From positions 62,001 to 126,000 of the forward strand of contig JADJYY010000001.1 of assembly GCA_016719465.1 (NCBI GenBank): a stretch of DNA of 64,000 nt, read 5' to 3'. Positions 47,558-56,010 of this stretch are shown in pieces (positions within the stretch are counted from its first letter, which is position 1; each line of letters begins with the position of its first letter). Below the pieces are notes generated by a model, which saw nothing but the letters and a program-made list of their open reading frames with translations, was not told the origin of the DNA and did no database searches. The translations under genes were made by a program, and so were the position numbers. This DNA comes from Hydrogenophilales bacterium (lineage in GTDB: Bacteria > Pseudomonadota > Gammaproteobacteria > Burkholderiales > Thiobacillaceae).

Positions 47558-48337
47558 GGTATCGGCGCGCTTTCGCGTAATGCGCCGCTTCAGCCAGTAG
47601 GCGTATCCAGACAGGCCGTAGGCCAGGAGCAGCAGGAACAGCACGATGGGCGGATCGACGGAGACGAGGCTGAAGGACAAGGCCACCAGGACGATCACCA
47701 CGAAAGGCACGCTCTTCTTGAGGTTGATGTCCTTGCCGCTGTAGAAACGGAAGTTGGTGATCATGCTGATGCCGGCGAACAGGGTCAGCCCCCAGGCCAG
47801 CCAGCGGATCTCCGCGCCCTGGACATGGTTGTCCACCATGACCCAGACGAAACCCGCCACCAGGGTTGCCGCGGCCGGGCTGGGCAGCCCCACGAACCAG
47901 CGCTTGTCCTGGACCGCCAGCATGGTGTTGAAGCGGGCCAGACGCAGGGCCGCGCCGGCGCAATAGACGAAAGCCGCGATCCAGCCCAGCTTGCCCATGT
48001 CCTTCAGGGCGAAGCTGTACATCACCAGGGCCGGGGCCACACCAAAGGACACCATGTCGGACAGGGAGTCATATTCCGCGCCGAAGGCGGACTGGGTGTT
48101 GGTCATGCGCGCCACGCGCCCATCCAGGCCATCCAGGATCATGGCGATGAAGATGGCCACGGCGGCCATCTCGAAGCGGCCGTTCATGCCCTGGACAATG
48201 GCGAAGAAACCGGCGAACAGGGCGCCGGTGGTGAACAGGTTGGGCAGCAGGTAGATGCCGCGACGGGTGGGCTTGGCGGGGGTTTCCACGGTGGATTCCT
48301 CAAGCCCCGGTTCCTGTTCGGTCACCGGATCACGCAT
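47540..48337 (-). CDS. pssA: CDP-diacylglycerol--serine O-phosphatidyltransferase
   Basis: A 265-residue membrane enzyme of the CDP-alcohol phosphotransferase family that makes phosphatidylserine. The signature DGLDGRVARMTNTQSAFGAEYDSLSD (in the pattern DGxxARx8Gx3Dx3D) lies near residues 70-95, amid several membrane helices. The start is ATG 48337 or a TTG at 48349 overlapping the psd stop. The product is the substrate of the adjacent Psd. Long in-frame extensions upstream lie in psd and are not real. Confidence 0.93.
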   Translation of the reverse strand: MRDPVTEQEPGLEESTVETPAKPTRRGIYLLPNLFTTGALFAGFFAIVQGMNGRFEMAAVAIFIAMILDGLDGRVARMTNTQSAFGAEYDSLSDMVSFGVAPALVMYSFALKDMGKLGWIAAFVYCAGAALRLARFNTMLAVQDKRWFVGLPSPAAATLVAGFVWVMVDNHVQGAEIRWLAWGLTLFAGISMITNFRFYSGKDINLKKSVPFVVIVLVALSFSLVSVDPPIVLFLLLLAYGLSGYAYWLKRRITRKRADTLPSAK

Positions 48338-48345
48338 GTCGTCGC

Positions 48346-48999
48346 TCAAAGTTGAGCCAACACGTCGCTGGCGGCGCGCACCTTGTCCCCCAAAGCCACG
48401 CGAGGCCGGGCATCGGTAGGCAGATAGACATCCACCCGGGACCCGAAGCGGATGAAACCGTAACGCTGCCCCCGCTGCAGTTGGGCGCCCGGTTCCACGT
48501 AACAGAGGATGCGGCGCGCGATGAGGCCCGCCACCTGCACGCTGGTGACATCCTTGCCGTCCGGCGTGCGAAACCACACGGCATTGCGTTCATTCTCCGT
48601 GGAGGCCTTGGCCAGATCGGCATTGACGAACTTGCCCGGGTTGTACCAGCGACCCTTGACTTCACCATCCACCGGCGCCCTATTGGAATGGACGTTGAAC
48701 ACGTTCATGAAGACGCTGATTTTCAGGGCCTCGCGCTTGAGCCAGGGGTCCTCGGTCTTTTCCACGGCAACGATGCGGCCGTCGGCGGGCGACAGAACCA
48801 GTCCCTCGCCGATGGGCACGACGCGCGCGGGGTCACGGAAGAACTGCAGGACGAAAAGCGCGATCAGCCAGAAGGGGCTGGCCCATGCCCAACCGACCAC
48901 CCCGGTCATGGTCAGGGCCACAACCAGGGAGATGACCAGAAACGGCCAGCCTTCGCGGGCGACGAGGGGGTGAGGCCAGGGAGCTTTGGTAGGGGGCAT
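48346..48999 (-). CDS. psd: Phosphatidylserine decarboxylase (pyruvoyl proenzyme)
   Basis: A 217-residue protein of the short PSD class. An N-terminal membrane hairpin (FLVISLVVALTMTGVVGWAWA...) is followed by the catalytic domain. The self-cleavage site is in RFGSRVDVYLP, between Gly and Ser near the C-terminus, generating the pyruvoyl alpha chain. Conserved VFNVHSNRAPVDG carries a catalytic His. It converts phosphatidylserine to phosphatidylethanolamine. The start is ATG 48999, or 49014 with five more residues. Confidence 0.92.
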   Translation of the reverse strand: MPPTKAPWPHPLVAREGWPFLVISLVVALTMTGVVGWAWASPFWLIALFVLQFFRDPARVVPIGEGLVLSPADGRIVAVEKTEDPWLKREALKISVFMNVFNVHSNRAPVDGEVKGRWYNPGKFVNADLAKASTENERNAVWFRTPDGKDVTSVQVAGLIARRILCYVEPGAQLQRGQRYGFIRFGSRVDVYLPTDARPRVALGDKVRAASDVLAQL

Positions 49000-49018
49000 G
49001 AGTCCGATGCACATGGAA

Positions 49019-49080
49019 AGTTATCAGTTGACAGTAGTCAGTTATCAGCTGTTTGCCGTCCCTGACAACTGCACACTGCC
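49019..49080. repeat. Short TCAGTTATCAG-type repeats between psd and ilvC
   Basis: AGTTATCAG occurs twice (49019 and 49042 regions) with near-copies of CAACT/AGTTG around them, giving a low-complexity stretch that could fold. No gene or clear promoter is visible in it. Confidence 0.4.
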
Positions 49081-49090
49081 GACTGCCAAC

Positions 49091-50107
49091 TCAGTTCCTG
49101 GACTTGTCCACCAGCTTGTTGGCCTTGATCCAGGGCATCATGTCGCGCAGTTTCTCGCCCACGATCTCGATGGGATGCTCGGCATTCAGGCGGCGGCGGG
49201 CGGTCATCTCGGGGTAGTTGGTCTTGCCCTCGAGGATGAAGCGCTTGGCGTAATCGCCGGTCTGGATGTTCTTCAGGGCCTGGCGCATGGCGGCACGGGA
49301 CTGATCGTTGATGACGGCGGGGCCGGTCACGTACTCGCCATACTCCGCGTTGTTGGAGATGGAGTAGTTCATGTTGGCGATGCCGCCCTCGTAGATCAGG
49401 TCGACGATCAACTTCAGCTCGTGCAGGCACTCGAAGTAGGCCATTTCCGGGGCGTAACCGGCCTCGGTCAGGGTCTCGAAGCCCATCTTCACCAGTTCCA
49501 CGGCGCCGCCGCACAGCACGGCCTGCTCGCCGAACAGGTCGGTCTCGGTCTCTTCGCGGAAGTTGGTCTCGATGACGCCGGCGCGGGCGCCGCCGTTAGC
49601 CGCGGCGTAGGCCAGGGCGATGTCCTTGGCCTTGCCGGACTTGTCCTGGTAAATGGCGATCAGGGAGGGCACGCCGCCGCCGGCCAGGTAGGTGGAGCGC
49701 ACGGTGTGGCCGGGGCCCTTGGGGGCGATCATGATCACGTCCAGGTCGGCGCGCGGCACGATCTGGTTGTAGTGGATGTTGAAGCCGTGGGCGAAGCACA
49801 GGGTGGCGCCCTTCTTGATGTTGGGCTCGATCTCGTTGTGGTAGACGCCGGGTTGCTGCTCGTCCGGCACCAGGATCATGACCACATCGGCATCCTTCAC
49901 GGCGGCGCCCACTTCCTTGACGGTCAGGCCGGCGGCCTTGGCCTTGTTCCAGGAGGCGCCGTCCTTGCGCAGGCCCACGGTGACCTTGACGCCGGAATCC
50001 TTCAGGTTGTTGGCGTGGGCGTGGCCCTGGGAACCATAGCCGACGATGGCGACCTTCTTCTTCTTGATCAGGGAGAGGTCGCAGTCTTTTTCGTAGTAAA
50101 CCTTCAT
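49091..50107 (-). CDS. ilvC: Ketol-acid reductoisomerase (NADP+)
   Basis: A 338-residue class I KARI, second common step of valine/isoleucine synthesis. The Rossmann motif VAIVGYGSQGHAHANNLKDSG lies near residues 19-38, and the metal-binding region FGEQAVLCGGAVELVKMGFETLTEAGYAPEMAYFECLHELKLIVDLI (in parts) near 190-235. Length is standard for class I. It follows ilvH with a 109-base repeat-containing gap. Confidence 0.97.
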   Translation of the reverse strand: MKVYYEKDCDLSLIKKKKVAIVGYGSQGHAHANNLKDSGVKVTVGLRKDGASWNKAKAAGLTVKEVGAAVKDADVVMILVPDEQQPGVYHNEIEPNIKKGATLCFAHGFNIHYNQIVPRADLDVIMIAPKGPGHTVRSTYLAGGGVPSLIAIYQDKSGKAKDIALAYAAANGGARAGVIETNFREETETDLFGEQAVLCGGAVELVKMGFETLTEAGYAPEMAYFECLHELKLIVDLIYEGGIANMNYSISNNAEYGEYVTGPAVINDQSRAAMRQALKNIQTGDYAKRFILEGKTNYPEMTARRRLNAEHPIEIVGEKLRDMMPWIKANKLVDKSRN

Positions 50108-50129
50108 GGCGTTTCCTTTCTTCGCAATT

Positions 50130-50215
50130 CTGGAAATGGGAAACGGGAAACGGGAAACGAGAACATCGGGACTGCGGCGCGCATTTCCCGTTTCTCTTTT
50201 CCCTTTTCCCGGCTG
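50130..50215. repeat. GGGAAAC tandem repeat with inverted counterpart between ilvC and ilvH
   Basis: GGGAAAC occurs three times in a row (about 50137-50158). The opposite arm TTTCCCGTTTCTCTTTTCCC follows at about 50186-50209, so the transcript could form a long A/G-U/C hairpin between the two cistrons. No gene is visible here. Confidence 0.55.
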
Positions 50216-50216
50216 T

Positions 50217-50708
50217 TCAAATCTTCATCACCCGGTCGCCACGCCCTATACCCGAGGCGCCAGTACGCACGGTTTCCAGGATGGCGGCGGGGTCGATGGC
50301 GGCCAGGAAGGCGTCCAGCTTGGTGCCCGGCCCGGTCAACTCGATGGTATAGGTCTTGTCGGACACGTCGAGGATATGGCCGCGAAAGATATCGCTCATG
50401 CGCTTCATTTCTTCGCGCATCTCGCCGCTGGCGCGTACCTTCACCAGCATGAGCTCCCGCTCGATGTGGCTGCCGTCGGTGAGGTCCTGCACCTTGACGA
50501 TGTCGATCAGCTTGTTGAGCTGCTTGGTGATCTGCTCGATGACATCGTCGGAACCGCGCGTGACGATGGTCATGCGGGAAAGCGTCGCATCCTCGGTGGG
50601 GGCCACGGTGAGGGACTCGATGTTGTAGCCGCGCGCCGAGAACAGGCCGGAAACTCGGGAAAGCGCGCCGGCTTCGTTTTCCATCAGCAGGGAAATGATA
50701 TGTCGCAT
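50217..50708 (-). CDS. ilvH: Acetolactate synthase small (regulatory) subunit
   Basis: A 163-residue protein with the ACT domain at the N-terminus (HIISLLMENEAGALSRVSGLFSARGYNIESLTVAPTED, in parts), which binds valine for feedback inhibition, and the conserved C-terminal domain (LDAFLAAIDPAAILETVRTGASGIGRG). It follows the large subunit by ten bases. This is the IlvH/IlvN type of about 160 residues. Confidence 0.96.
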   Translation of the reverse strand: MRHIISLLMENEAGALSRVSGLFSARGYNIESLTVAPTEDATLSRMTIVTRGSDDVIEQITKQLNKLIDIVKVQDLTDGSHIERELMLVKVRASGEMREEMKRMSDIFRGHILDVSDKTYTIELTGPGTKLDAFLAAIDPAAILETVRTGASGIGRGDRVMKI

Positions 50709-50718
50709 GGGTTTTCCC

Positions 50719-52428
50719 TTACACCAGGATCATCTCGGACAGGCCCTTGCCGGCGGGAATCATGGGGAACACATTCTCGCGCGGGTCGGTGAGGAAATTC
50801 AGGAATACCAGGCGGTCCTTGTATTTGCCGAAGGCCTCGCGCAGGGCGGGCTCCACGTCCTCGGGCTTCTCGATGGTCATGCCCACATGGCCATAGGCCT
50901 CGGCCAATTTCACGAAATCCGGCAGAGAAGTCATGTAGGACTCGGCGTAGCGCTCCTCGTAGAAGAACTCCTGCCACTGGCGCACCATGCCTAGGTAGCC
51001 GTTGTTGAGCAGGATGATCTTGAGCGGCAGATTCCACTCCTTGCAGGTGGACAGTTCCTGAATGTTCATCTGGATGCTGCCCTCGCCGGTGATGCAGGCC
51101 ACCACCGCGTCGGGATGGGCCTTCTGCACCCCCATGGCGGCGGGTAGGCCGAAGCCCATGGTGCCCAGGCCGCCGGAGTTGATCCAGCGGCGCGGCTTGG
51201 CGAACTTGTAGTACTGGGCCGCCCACATCTGGTGCTGGCCCACATCGGAGGTCACGTAGGCGTCGCCCTGGGTCACTTCATAAAGCTTTTCCACCACATA
51301 CTGGGGCTTGATCACCGAACTCGACCGGTCGTACTTGAGGCAATCCTGGGAACGCCACAGCTCGATCTGGGCCCACCAGGCCTTGATGGCCTGCTGGTCG
51401 GGCTTCTCCTTGCCCGTCTTGATGTGCTTGATGATCTCGTCCAGCACCTGGCCGACCTCGCCGACGATGGGCACGTCCACCCGCACGCGCTTGGAGATGG
51501 AGGAAGGGTCCACGTCGATATGGATGATGCGATGGGCTTCCTTGGCGAAATGCTTGGGATTGCCCACCACCCGGTCGTCGAAGCGGGCGCCCACGGCCAG
51601 CAGCACGTCGCAGTGCTGCATGGCCATGTTGGCCTCGATGGTGCCATGCATGCCAAGCATGCCCAGGAACAGGGGATCCGGCGAAGGATAGCCGCCCAGA
51701 CCCATCAGGGTGCTGGTAATGGGATAGCCCAGCAAGCGAACCAGTTCCGCCACCTGGGGCGCCGCATTTCCCAACACCACGCCGCCGCCCGTGTAGATCA
51801 TGGGCCGCTTGGCTTCCAGCAGCATCTGGGCGGCCTTCTTGATCTGACCCGCGTGACCCTTGCTGGTGGGGTTGTAGGAGCGCATGGTCACGCTCTTGGG
51901 ATAGGCATACTCGCACTTGTGCTGGGTGACGTCCTTGGGCACGTCCACCACCACCGGGCCGGGCCGGCCAGTGGCGGCGATATAGAACGCCTTCTTGATG
52001 GTGGTAGCCAGCTCGCGCACATCCTTGACCAGGAAATTGTGCTTCACGCAGGGCCGGGTAATGCCCACGGTATCCACTTCCTGGAAGGCATCCTGGCCGA
52101 TGGCCGCGGTGGGAACCTGGCCGGTGATCACCACCATGGGAATGGAATCCATGTAGGCGGTGGCGATACCCGTCACCGCGTTGGTGGCGCCGGGGCCGGA
52201 TGTCACGATGGCCACGCCGACCTGGCCGGTACAACGGGCGTAGGCGTCGGCCGCGTGGACGGCCGCCTGCTCATGGCGCACCAGGATGTGCTCGAAATCC
52301 TTCTGCTTGTAGATTTCGTCATAGATGTTGAGTACCGCGCCGCCCGGGTACCCGAAGACGTGCTTGATACCTTCGTCGCGCAAACAGCGGACAACGATTT
52401 CCGCACCGGTCAGTTCCATGTCAGCCAT
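50719..52428 (-). CDS. ilvB: Acetolactate synthase large (catalytic) subunit
   Basis: A 569-residue ThDP enzyme. The N-terminal domain has VFGYPGGAVLNIYD and the catalytic Glu in RHEQAAVHAADAYAR; the central FAD-binding domain follows. The C-terminal ThDP motif begins GLGTMGFGLPAAMGVQ, then ITGEGSIQMNIQELSTCKEWNLPLKIILLNN. It condenses pyruvate (or pyruvate and 2-oxobutyrate) at the start of valine/isoleucine synthesis. The start is ATG 52428 or 52419; no clear ribosome site precedes either. Confidence 0.96.
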   Translation of the reverse strand: MADMELTGAEIVVRCLRDEGIKHVFGYPGGAVLNIYDEIYKQKDFEHILVRHEQAAVHAADAYARCTGQVGVAIVTSGPGATNAVTGIATAYMDSIPMVVITGQVPTAAIGQDAFQEVDTVGITRPCVKHNFLVKDVRELATTIKKAFYIAATGRPGPVVVDVPKDVTQHKCEYAYPKSVTMRSYNPTSKGHAGQIKKAAQMLLEAKRPMIYTGGGVVLGNAAPQVAELVRLLGYPITSTLMGLGGYPSPDPLFLGMLGMHGTIEANMAMQHCDVLLAVGARFDDRVVGNPKHFAKEAHRIIHIDVDPSSISKRVRVDVPIVGEVGQVLDEIIKHIKTGKEKPDQQAIKAWWAQIELWRSQDCLKYDRSSSVIKPQYVVEKLYEVTQGDAYVTSDVGQHQMWAAQYYKFAKPRRWINSGGLGTMGFGLPAAMGVQKAHPDAVVACITGEGSIQMNIQELSTCKEWNLPLKIILLNNGYLGMVRQWQEFFYEERYAESYMTSLPDFVKLAEAYGHVGMTIEKPEDVEPALREAFGKYKDRLVFLNFLTDPRENVFPMIPAGKGLSEMILV

Positions 52429-52461
52429 GGCGAGAAATTCTTAATATTCTGAAAGTGTTCA

Positions 52462-52490
52462 ACACTAGCGACTGCGCCGGATCCGGTCAA
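52462..52490 (-). promoter_or_regulatory. Predicted ilv operon promoter with overlapping palindrome
   Basis: On the minus strand TTGACC (52485-52490), a 17-base spacer, TAGTGT (52462-52467). The -10 overlaps the inverted repeat AGTGTT-G-AACACT (52454-52466), a possible operator. The leader is only about 27 bases, so no attenuator fits here. Confidence 0.6.
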
Positions 52491-52516
52491 GTTGAAGCCG
52501 GCCGGGAACCATGAAC

Positions 52517-52546
52517 AAAAAGGGGTTTGGCGATCGCCAAACCCCT
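52517..52546 (-). terminator. Terminator of the tRNA-Lys pair
   Basis: AGGGGTTTGGCG-AT-CGCCAAACCCCT is a perfect palindrome. On the minus strand it is followed by five T. It lies directly downstream of the two tRNA genes. Confidence 0.9.
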
Positions 52547-52552
52547 GGTTTC

Positions 52553-52628
52553 TGGTGGGCTGTCACAGATTCGAACTGTGGACCTACGGATTAAGAGTCC
52601 GCTGCTCTACCAACTGAGCTAACAACCC
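52553..52628 (-). tRNA. tRNA-Lys (CTT)
   Basis: A 76-base cloverleaf on the minus strand beginning GGGTTGTTAGCTCAG, with anticodon loop CTCTTAA (anticodon CTT), TTCGAAT in the T loop, and an encoded CCA end. It reads AAG codons. It is the second gene of a tandem pair, four bases after the TTT isoacceptor. Confidence 0.95.
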
Positions 52629-52632
52629 GGAT

Positions 52633-52708
52633 TGGTGGGTCGGGCGAGACTCGAACTCGCGACCAACGGATTAAAAGTCCGCTGCTCTACCGACTGAGCT
52701 ACCGACCC
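52633..52708 (-). tRNA. tRNA-Lys (TTT)
   Basis: A 76-base cloverleaf on the minus strand beginning GGGTCGGTAGCTCAG, with anticodon loop CTTTTAA (anticodon TTT), TTCGAGT T loop and encoded CCA. It reads AAA and AAG. It is the first gene of the pair, just downstream of a good promoter. Confidence 0.96.
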
Positions 52709-52723
52709 AAAAAAGGAGCGCGA

Positions 52724-52752
52724 TTATTTCAGATGATCGGGGATTTGGTCAA
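52724..52752 (-). promoter_or_regulatory. Predicted promoter of the tRNA-Lys operon
   Basis: On the minus strand TTGACC (52747-52752), a 17-base spacer and AAATAA (52724-52729). The start site near 52717 is nine bases before the first tRNA. Confidence 0.6.
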
Positions 52753-52764
52753 ACCCAAAACGCG

Positions 52765-53427
52765 TCAATAGGTGACTGTTTTAGGCTTGCCAGCCGAGGG
52801 TTTCGACTGAATTCCCGGCGCGGGTTTCGCGGGCGCGGTGGAGGACGACTGAGGTTTGCTGTAGGTCACTTCCTTGACGGGCGACACTTCCGGCTGCTCG
52901 GATCTGCCCCCGGCGTACTGCGTGTTCTTCGCCTTGTAATCTTCCATGAAGGCAAGCACCTTGTTCATTCGCACCTGCCCCGGAATGAACATGACGATTT
53001 CGCCATCGGGATCGTAGACGTAGGAAGTGGGGTAGAAGTCCACCGGGCCCACTTGCCGGAATGGACTATCGGGGTTGCGACGGGCGCCGCCGGCCACGAT
53101 GGCATAGAAGTCGATGTTGTGACGGTTCGCGGTGTCCTTGACCACGTTCGTATCGGGACCGTAGTCGAGTCCCACGCCGATCACCACGAAATCCTTGCGT
53201 TTGTTCAACTGATTGAGGGTCGGCACCTCAACCCAGCATAGCGGGCACCAAGGCGCCCAGAAGTTCACCAAGACCCATTTACCCTTGAAGTCGGAAAGCT
53301 TGAAGGACTTGCCGTTGACATCGGTAAATTCGAAGTTGATGGCCTTGGTCGGCTCGGCGGAAGCATGAACTGGAGCCGTCAGCAGCGCGGTCAGGCCAAC
53401 CAGCAGTACACCCAGCAACTTAGGCAT
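52765..53427 (-). CDS. TlpA-like periplasmic redoxin
   Basis: A 220-residue secreted thioredoxin-fold protein. A signal peptide (LLGVLLVGLTALLTAPVHASA) is followed by the redoxin domain with FWAPWCPLCWVEVPTL (CxxC near residues 61-64) and the cis-Pro segment VDFYPTSYVYD. A Pro/Ser/Lys-rich tail of about 50 residues, longer than usual, follows. It would reduce or oxidise periplasmic thiols, for example cytochrome c apoproteins or a sulfur compound. It lies 86 bases after the YeeE-type transporter on the same strand. Confidence 0.87.
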   Translation of the reverse strand: MPKLLGVLLVGLTALLTAPVHASAEPTKAINFEFTDVNGKSFKLSDFKGKWVLVNFWAPWCPLCWVEVPTLNQLNKRKDFVVIGVGLDYGPDTNVVKDTANRHNIDFYAIVAGGARRNPDSPFRQVGPVDFYPTSYVYDPDGEIVMFIPGQVRMNKVLAFMEDYKAKNTQYAGGRSEQPEVSPVKEVTYSKPQSSSTAPAKPAPGIQSKPSAGKPKTVTY

Positions 53428-53513
53428 TCACGTTCCTTTCCATCTCGCCGCGCGGATCAATCCACGCTTGCATTATCGGCACCGTACCCGGCCCCTTGAA
53501 TAGGACATTCGGA

Positions 53514-54611
53514 TCAGGCTTCGCGCATCATCAAATAATACTGGATTTTCATGGTGATCGCCGCGCCGGCGACGATCCCGAAAAAAACAATGAAGGAACT
53601 GATGGATAAAGTCGACACGCCGGTCACCGCCTGTCCGATGGTGCATCCCATGGCCGTGATGCCACCGAAGCCCATGAGAACGGCGCCAATCAGATGCCGG
53701 AACATGTCCTGGGGGGAATTGAAGTACTCCCAGCGGAAGTTGCGGCTGAACACGGAATAGAGGAAGGACCCCACCACCACGCCGAACACGCTGGCGACGC
53801 CGAAGGTGACATGCTTGTCGCGCCAGTAGGCCCAGAGGTCCATGGTGTAGGCCAGAGGGCCAACGAAAGTCATGGACTCGGCCAGATGGGAGTCGGTACC
53901 CATATAGGTCAGTTCCATGGTGTCGGGATCCTCCCCGAAGCCCAGATGACCGGTGACGTACCAGCCGGCGACCACCACGAAGCCCACCACGATTCCGGCC
54001 AGGATGTTGTCCCGGCTCTCGCGGAATTCCTTGCTGGCGAATACAAAGGCCAGGATGACCAAGCCAAGGACCACCCCCACCGACAACTGGGAAACCTTGT
54101 CCGCCATCCCCAGCAGGCTGGGGAGCGTTTGCAAGCCGTCGAGGTGGATGGTGAGGGGCTCCGCGCGTAGCACGCCATCCACGAGATGGCGCAGGATGCC
54201 GTTCATGGTCACCAGCGCGGTATATCCCAGGAACAGGAAGACCACCACCGATTTCAGGTTGCCGCCGCCCAGACGCACCAGGGTGCGTTGACCACACCCC
54301 CCCGCCAGGGTCATGCCCACCCCGAAGGTCAGGCCGCCGACCAGGGCCGAGAACCAATACACGGTACCCCGCGTGTAATAGGTCTGGCCCATGTCGAGAT
54401 AACCGAGGAAGACAAGCACATTGGTGCCCAGGATGGCGAGGCCGATCCCCAGCAACCAGGCGCGCATGCGTCCCCAATCCCCCATGTTGACCACATCCGA
54501 CACCGCGCCCATGGTGCAGAAACTGGTCTTGTTCGCCATGTAGCCGAAGATCAGGGCGAGAAAGAATCCCAGCCAGGCGACGACCAGGGCGGGGTTTTCC
54601 ACGTGATTCAT
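53514..54611 (-). CDS. YeeE/YedE family sulfur-compound transport protein
   Basis: A 365-residue multi-pass membrane protein with the YeeE/YedE hallmarks: KTSFCTMG near residue 28, AGGCGQRTLVRLGGGN near 105, and GGITAMGCTIGQAVTGVS near 325, all with conserved cysteines. YeeE proteins pass thiosulfate by cysteine relays; this is the fused two-domain form. It overlaps the queC stop by four bases (ATGA) and precedes a periplasmic redoxin. A role in sulfur uptake would fit the Qmo/Hdr genes elsewhere in the window. Confidence 0.88.
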   Translation of the reverse strand: MNHVENPALVVAWLGFFLALIFGYMANKTSFCTMGAVSDVVNMGDWGRMRAWLLGIGLAILGTNVLVFLGYLDMGQTYYTRGTVYWFSALVGGLTFGVGMTLAGGCGQRTLVRLGGGNLKSVVVFLFLGYTALVTMNGILRHLVDGVLRAEPLTIHLDGLQTLPSLLGMADKVSQLSVGVVLGLVILAFVFASKEFRESRDNILAGIVVGFVVVAGWYVTGHLGFGEDPDTMELTYMGTDSHLAESMTFVGPLAYTMDLWAYWRDKHVTFGVASVFGVVVGSFLYSVFSRNFRWEYFNSPQDMFRHLIGAVLMGFGGITAMGCTIGQAVTGVSTLSISSFIVFFGIVAGAAITMKIQYYLMMREA

Positions 54612-55360
54612 CGTTCAGTCTCCAGAGGGGATGTCGTTGTTGGTGGGCTGGGATTATTCGTTGCCATCGTGGGACGCGCAATCCGTCGATTCAAATAGCG
54701 CGTGGGGTCCGGGATACCCGCCTGCTCGAAGCCCTGGCGGCGAAGCCGGCAGGAATCGCAAAGCCCGCAAGCGAGGCCGGATTCGCTGGCCTGGTAGCAG
54801 GACACGGTGAGGCCGTAATCCACGCCCAGTCGAGCACCCATGCGGATGATGTCCGCCTTGGACAGATCGATCAGCGGCGCCTTGATGTGGATGGGATGTC
54901 CGTCCAGGGCGCGCTTGGTGGCCAGGTCCGCCAGGGCCTGGAAGGCTTCGACAAAGGCCGGGCGGCAATCCGGGTAACCGGAATAATCCAGTGCGTTCAC
55001 GCCGATGTAGATGGCATCCGCATCCAGCACCTCGGCCCAGCCGAGGGCCAGGGCCAGCATGATGGTGTTGCGGGCCGGCACATAGGTGACCGGGATACCC
55101 TGGGTGGGGCTTTCCGGCACCGCGATGCTGGCGTCGGTCAGGGCGGAACCACCATAAACGCCCATGTCCAGACGCATGATGCGATGCGCCGTGGCGCCCA
55201 GTCTCGCCGCGACGCGTCGGGCGGCATCCAATTCCGCGTGATGGCGCTGGCCATAATCCAGGCTCAGGGCGTGGCATTCCAGGCCCTCATCGCGGGCCAC
55301 CGCCAAGACCGTGGCGGAGTCAAGCCCACCGGAGAGCAGCACCACGGCGCGACGGTTCAT
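54608..55360 (-). CDS. queC: 7-cyano-7-deazaguanine synthase
   Basis: A 250-residue PP-loop ATPase that makes preQ0 for queuosine and archaeosine-type bases. The P-loop VVLLSGGLDSATVL is at residues 6-19, and the zinc site CGLCDSCRLR is near the C-terminus. A disordered Thr/Pro tail (PSPPTTTSPLETER) ends the protein. The ATG at 55360 overlaps the queE stop. The gene follows queE in the tail of the tol operon. Confidence 0.95.
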   Translation of the reverse strand: MNRRAVVLLSGGLDSATVLAVARDEGLECHALSLDYGQRHHAELDAARRVAARLGATAHRIMRLDMGVYGGSALTDASIAVPESPTQGIPVTYVPARNTIMLALALGWAEVLDADAIYIGVNALDYSGYPDCRPAFVEAFQALADLATKRALDGHPIHIKAPLIDLSKADIIRMGARLGVDYGLTVSCYQASESGLACGLCDSCRLRRQGFEQAGIPDPTRYLNRRIARPTMATNNPSPPTTTSPLETER

Positions 55361-56010
55361 CGTCCGCGCGCCTCCCGCCAGAGCAATTTGTGCAATTGCA
55401 CCTGCATGCGCACGGGCAAGCCGTCCCGCAACACCCATTCCGCCAGCCTGGTCGGTTCCAGGCTCCCCCAGGCCGGCGAAAACAGGACGGGGCAACGCGA
55501 CGGGATTGCATATTTCGTCAATATCACCCTGGCCCAAAGGTAATCCGACTCGCCGGTCAGGACGAATTTCACCTCATCCCGGGGGGTCAGCAGGGCCAGG
55601 TTGGGCCAGAGGTTGCGTTCCGATTCCCCCGAGCCCGGGGTCTTCACGTCGACGATACGGGCAACGCGCCGGTCGACGACGGAGATATCCAGGGCGCCGC
55701 TGGTTTCCAGGGAAACGTCCATGCCCAAGTCGCACAAGGCGCCCAGCAAGTCCTGGCAAGCCTTCTGGGCCAGCGGCTCGCCACCGGTGACGGTGACATG
55801 CCGGGTGGGATGACTGCGCACCCGATCGACCACCTCGCCCAGGGAAAGCCATTCGCCGCCCTGGAACGCATAATCGGTATCGCAGTACCCGCAGCGCAAA
55901 GGGCAGCCGGTGAGGCGGACGAACACCGTGGGAAGACCGACCCGACTGGCTTCTCCCTGCAGCGACAGGAAGATTTCCGTGACCCGCAGTCGGGATTCCG
56001 GCGAGGACAT
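55357..56010 (-). CDS. queE: 7-carboxy-7-deazaguanine synthase
   Basis: A 217-residue radical SAM enzyme in the queuosine pathway. The cluster motif CPLRCGYCDTDYAF (CxxxCxxC) is near residues 32-45, preceded by the substrate loop SLQGEASRVGLPTVFVRLTG. Short length and motif spacing fit QueE. It shares base 56010 with the cpoB stop (TAATG), which extends the Tol-Pal operon into queuosine synthesis, a common proteobacterial linkage. Confidence 0.95.
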   Translation of the reverse strand: MSSPESRLRVTEIFLSLQGEASRVGLPTVFVRLTGCPLRCGYCDTDYAFQGGEWLSLGEVVDRVRSHPTRHVTVTGGEPLAQKACQDLLGALCDLGMDVSLETSGALDISVVDRRVARIVDVKTPGSGESERNLWPNLALLTPRDEVKFVLTGESDYLWARVILTKYAIPSRCPVLFSPAWGSLEPTRLAEWVLRDGLPVRMQVQLHKLLWREARGR

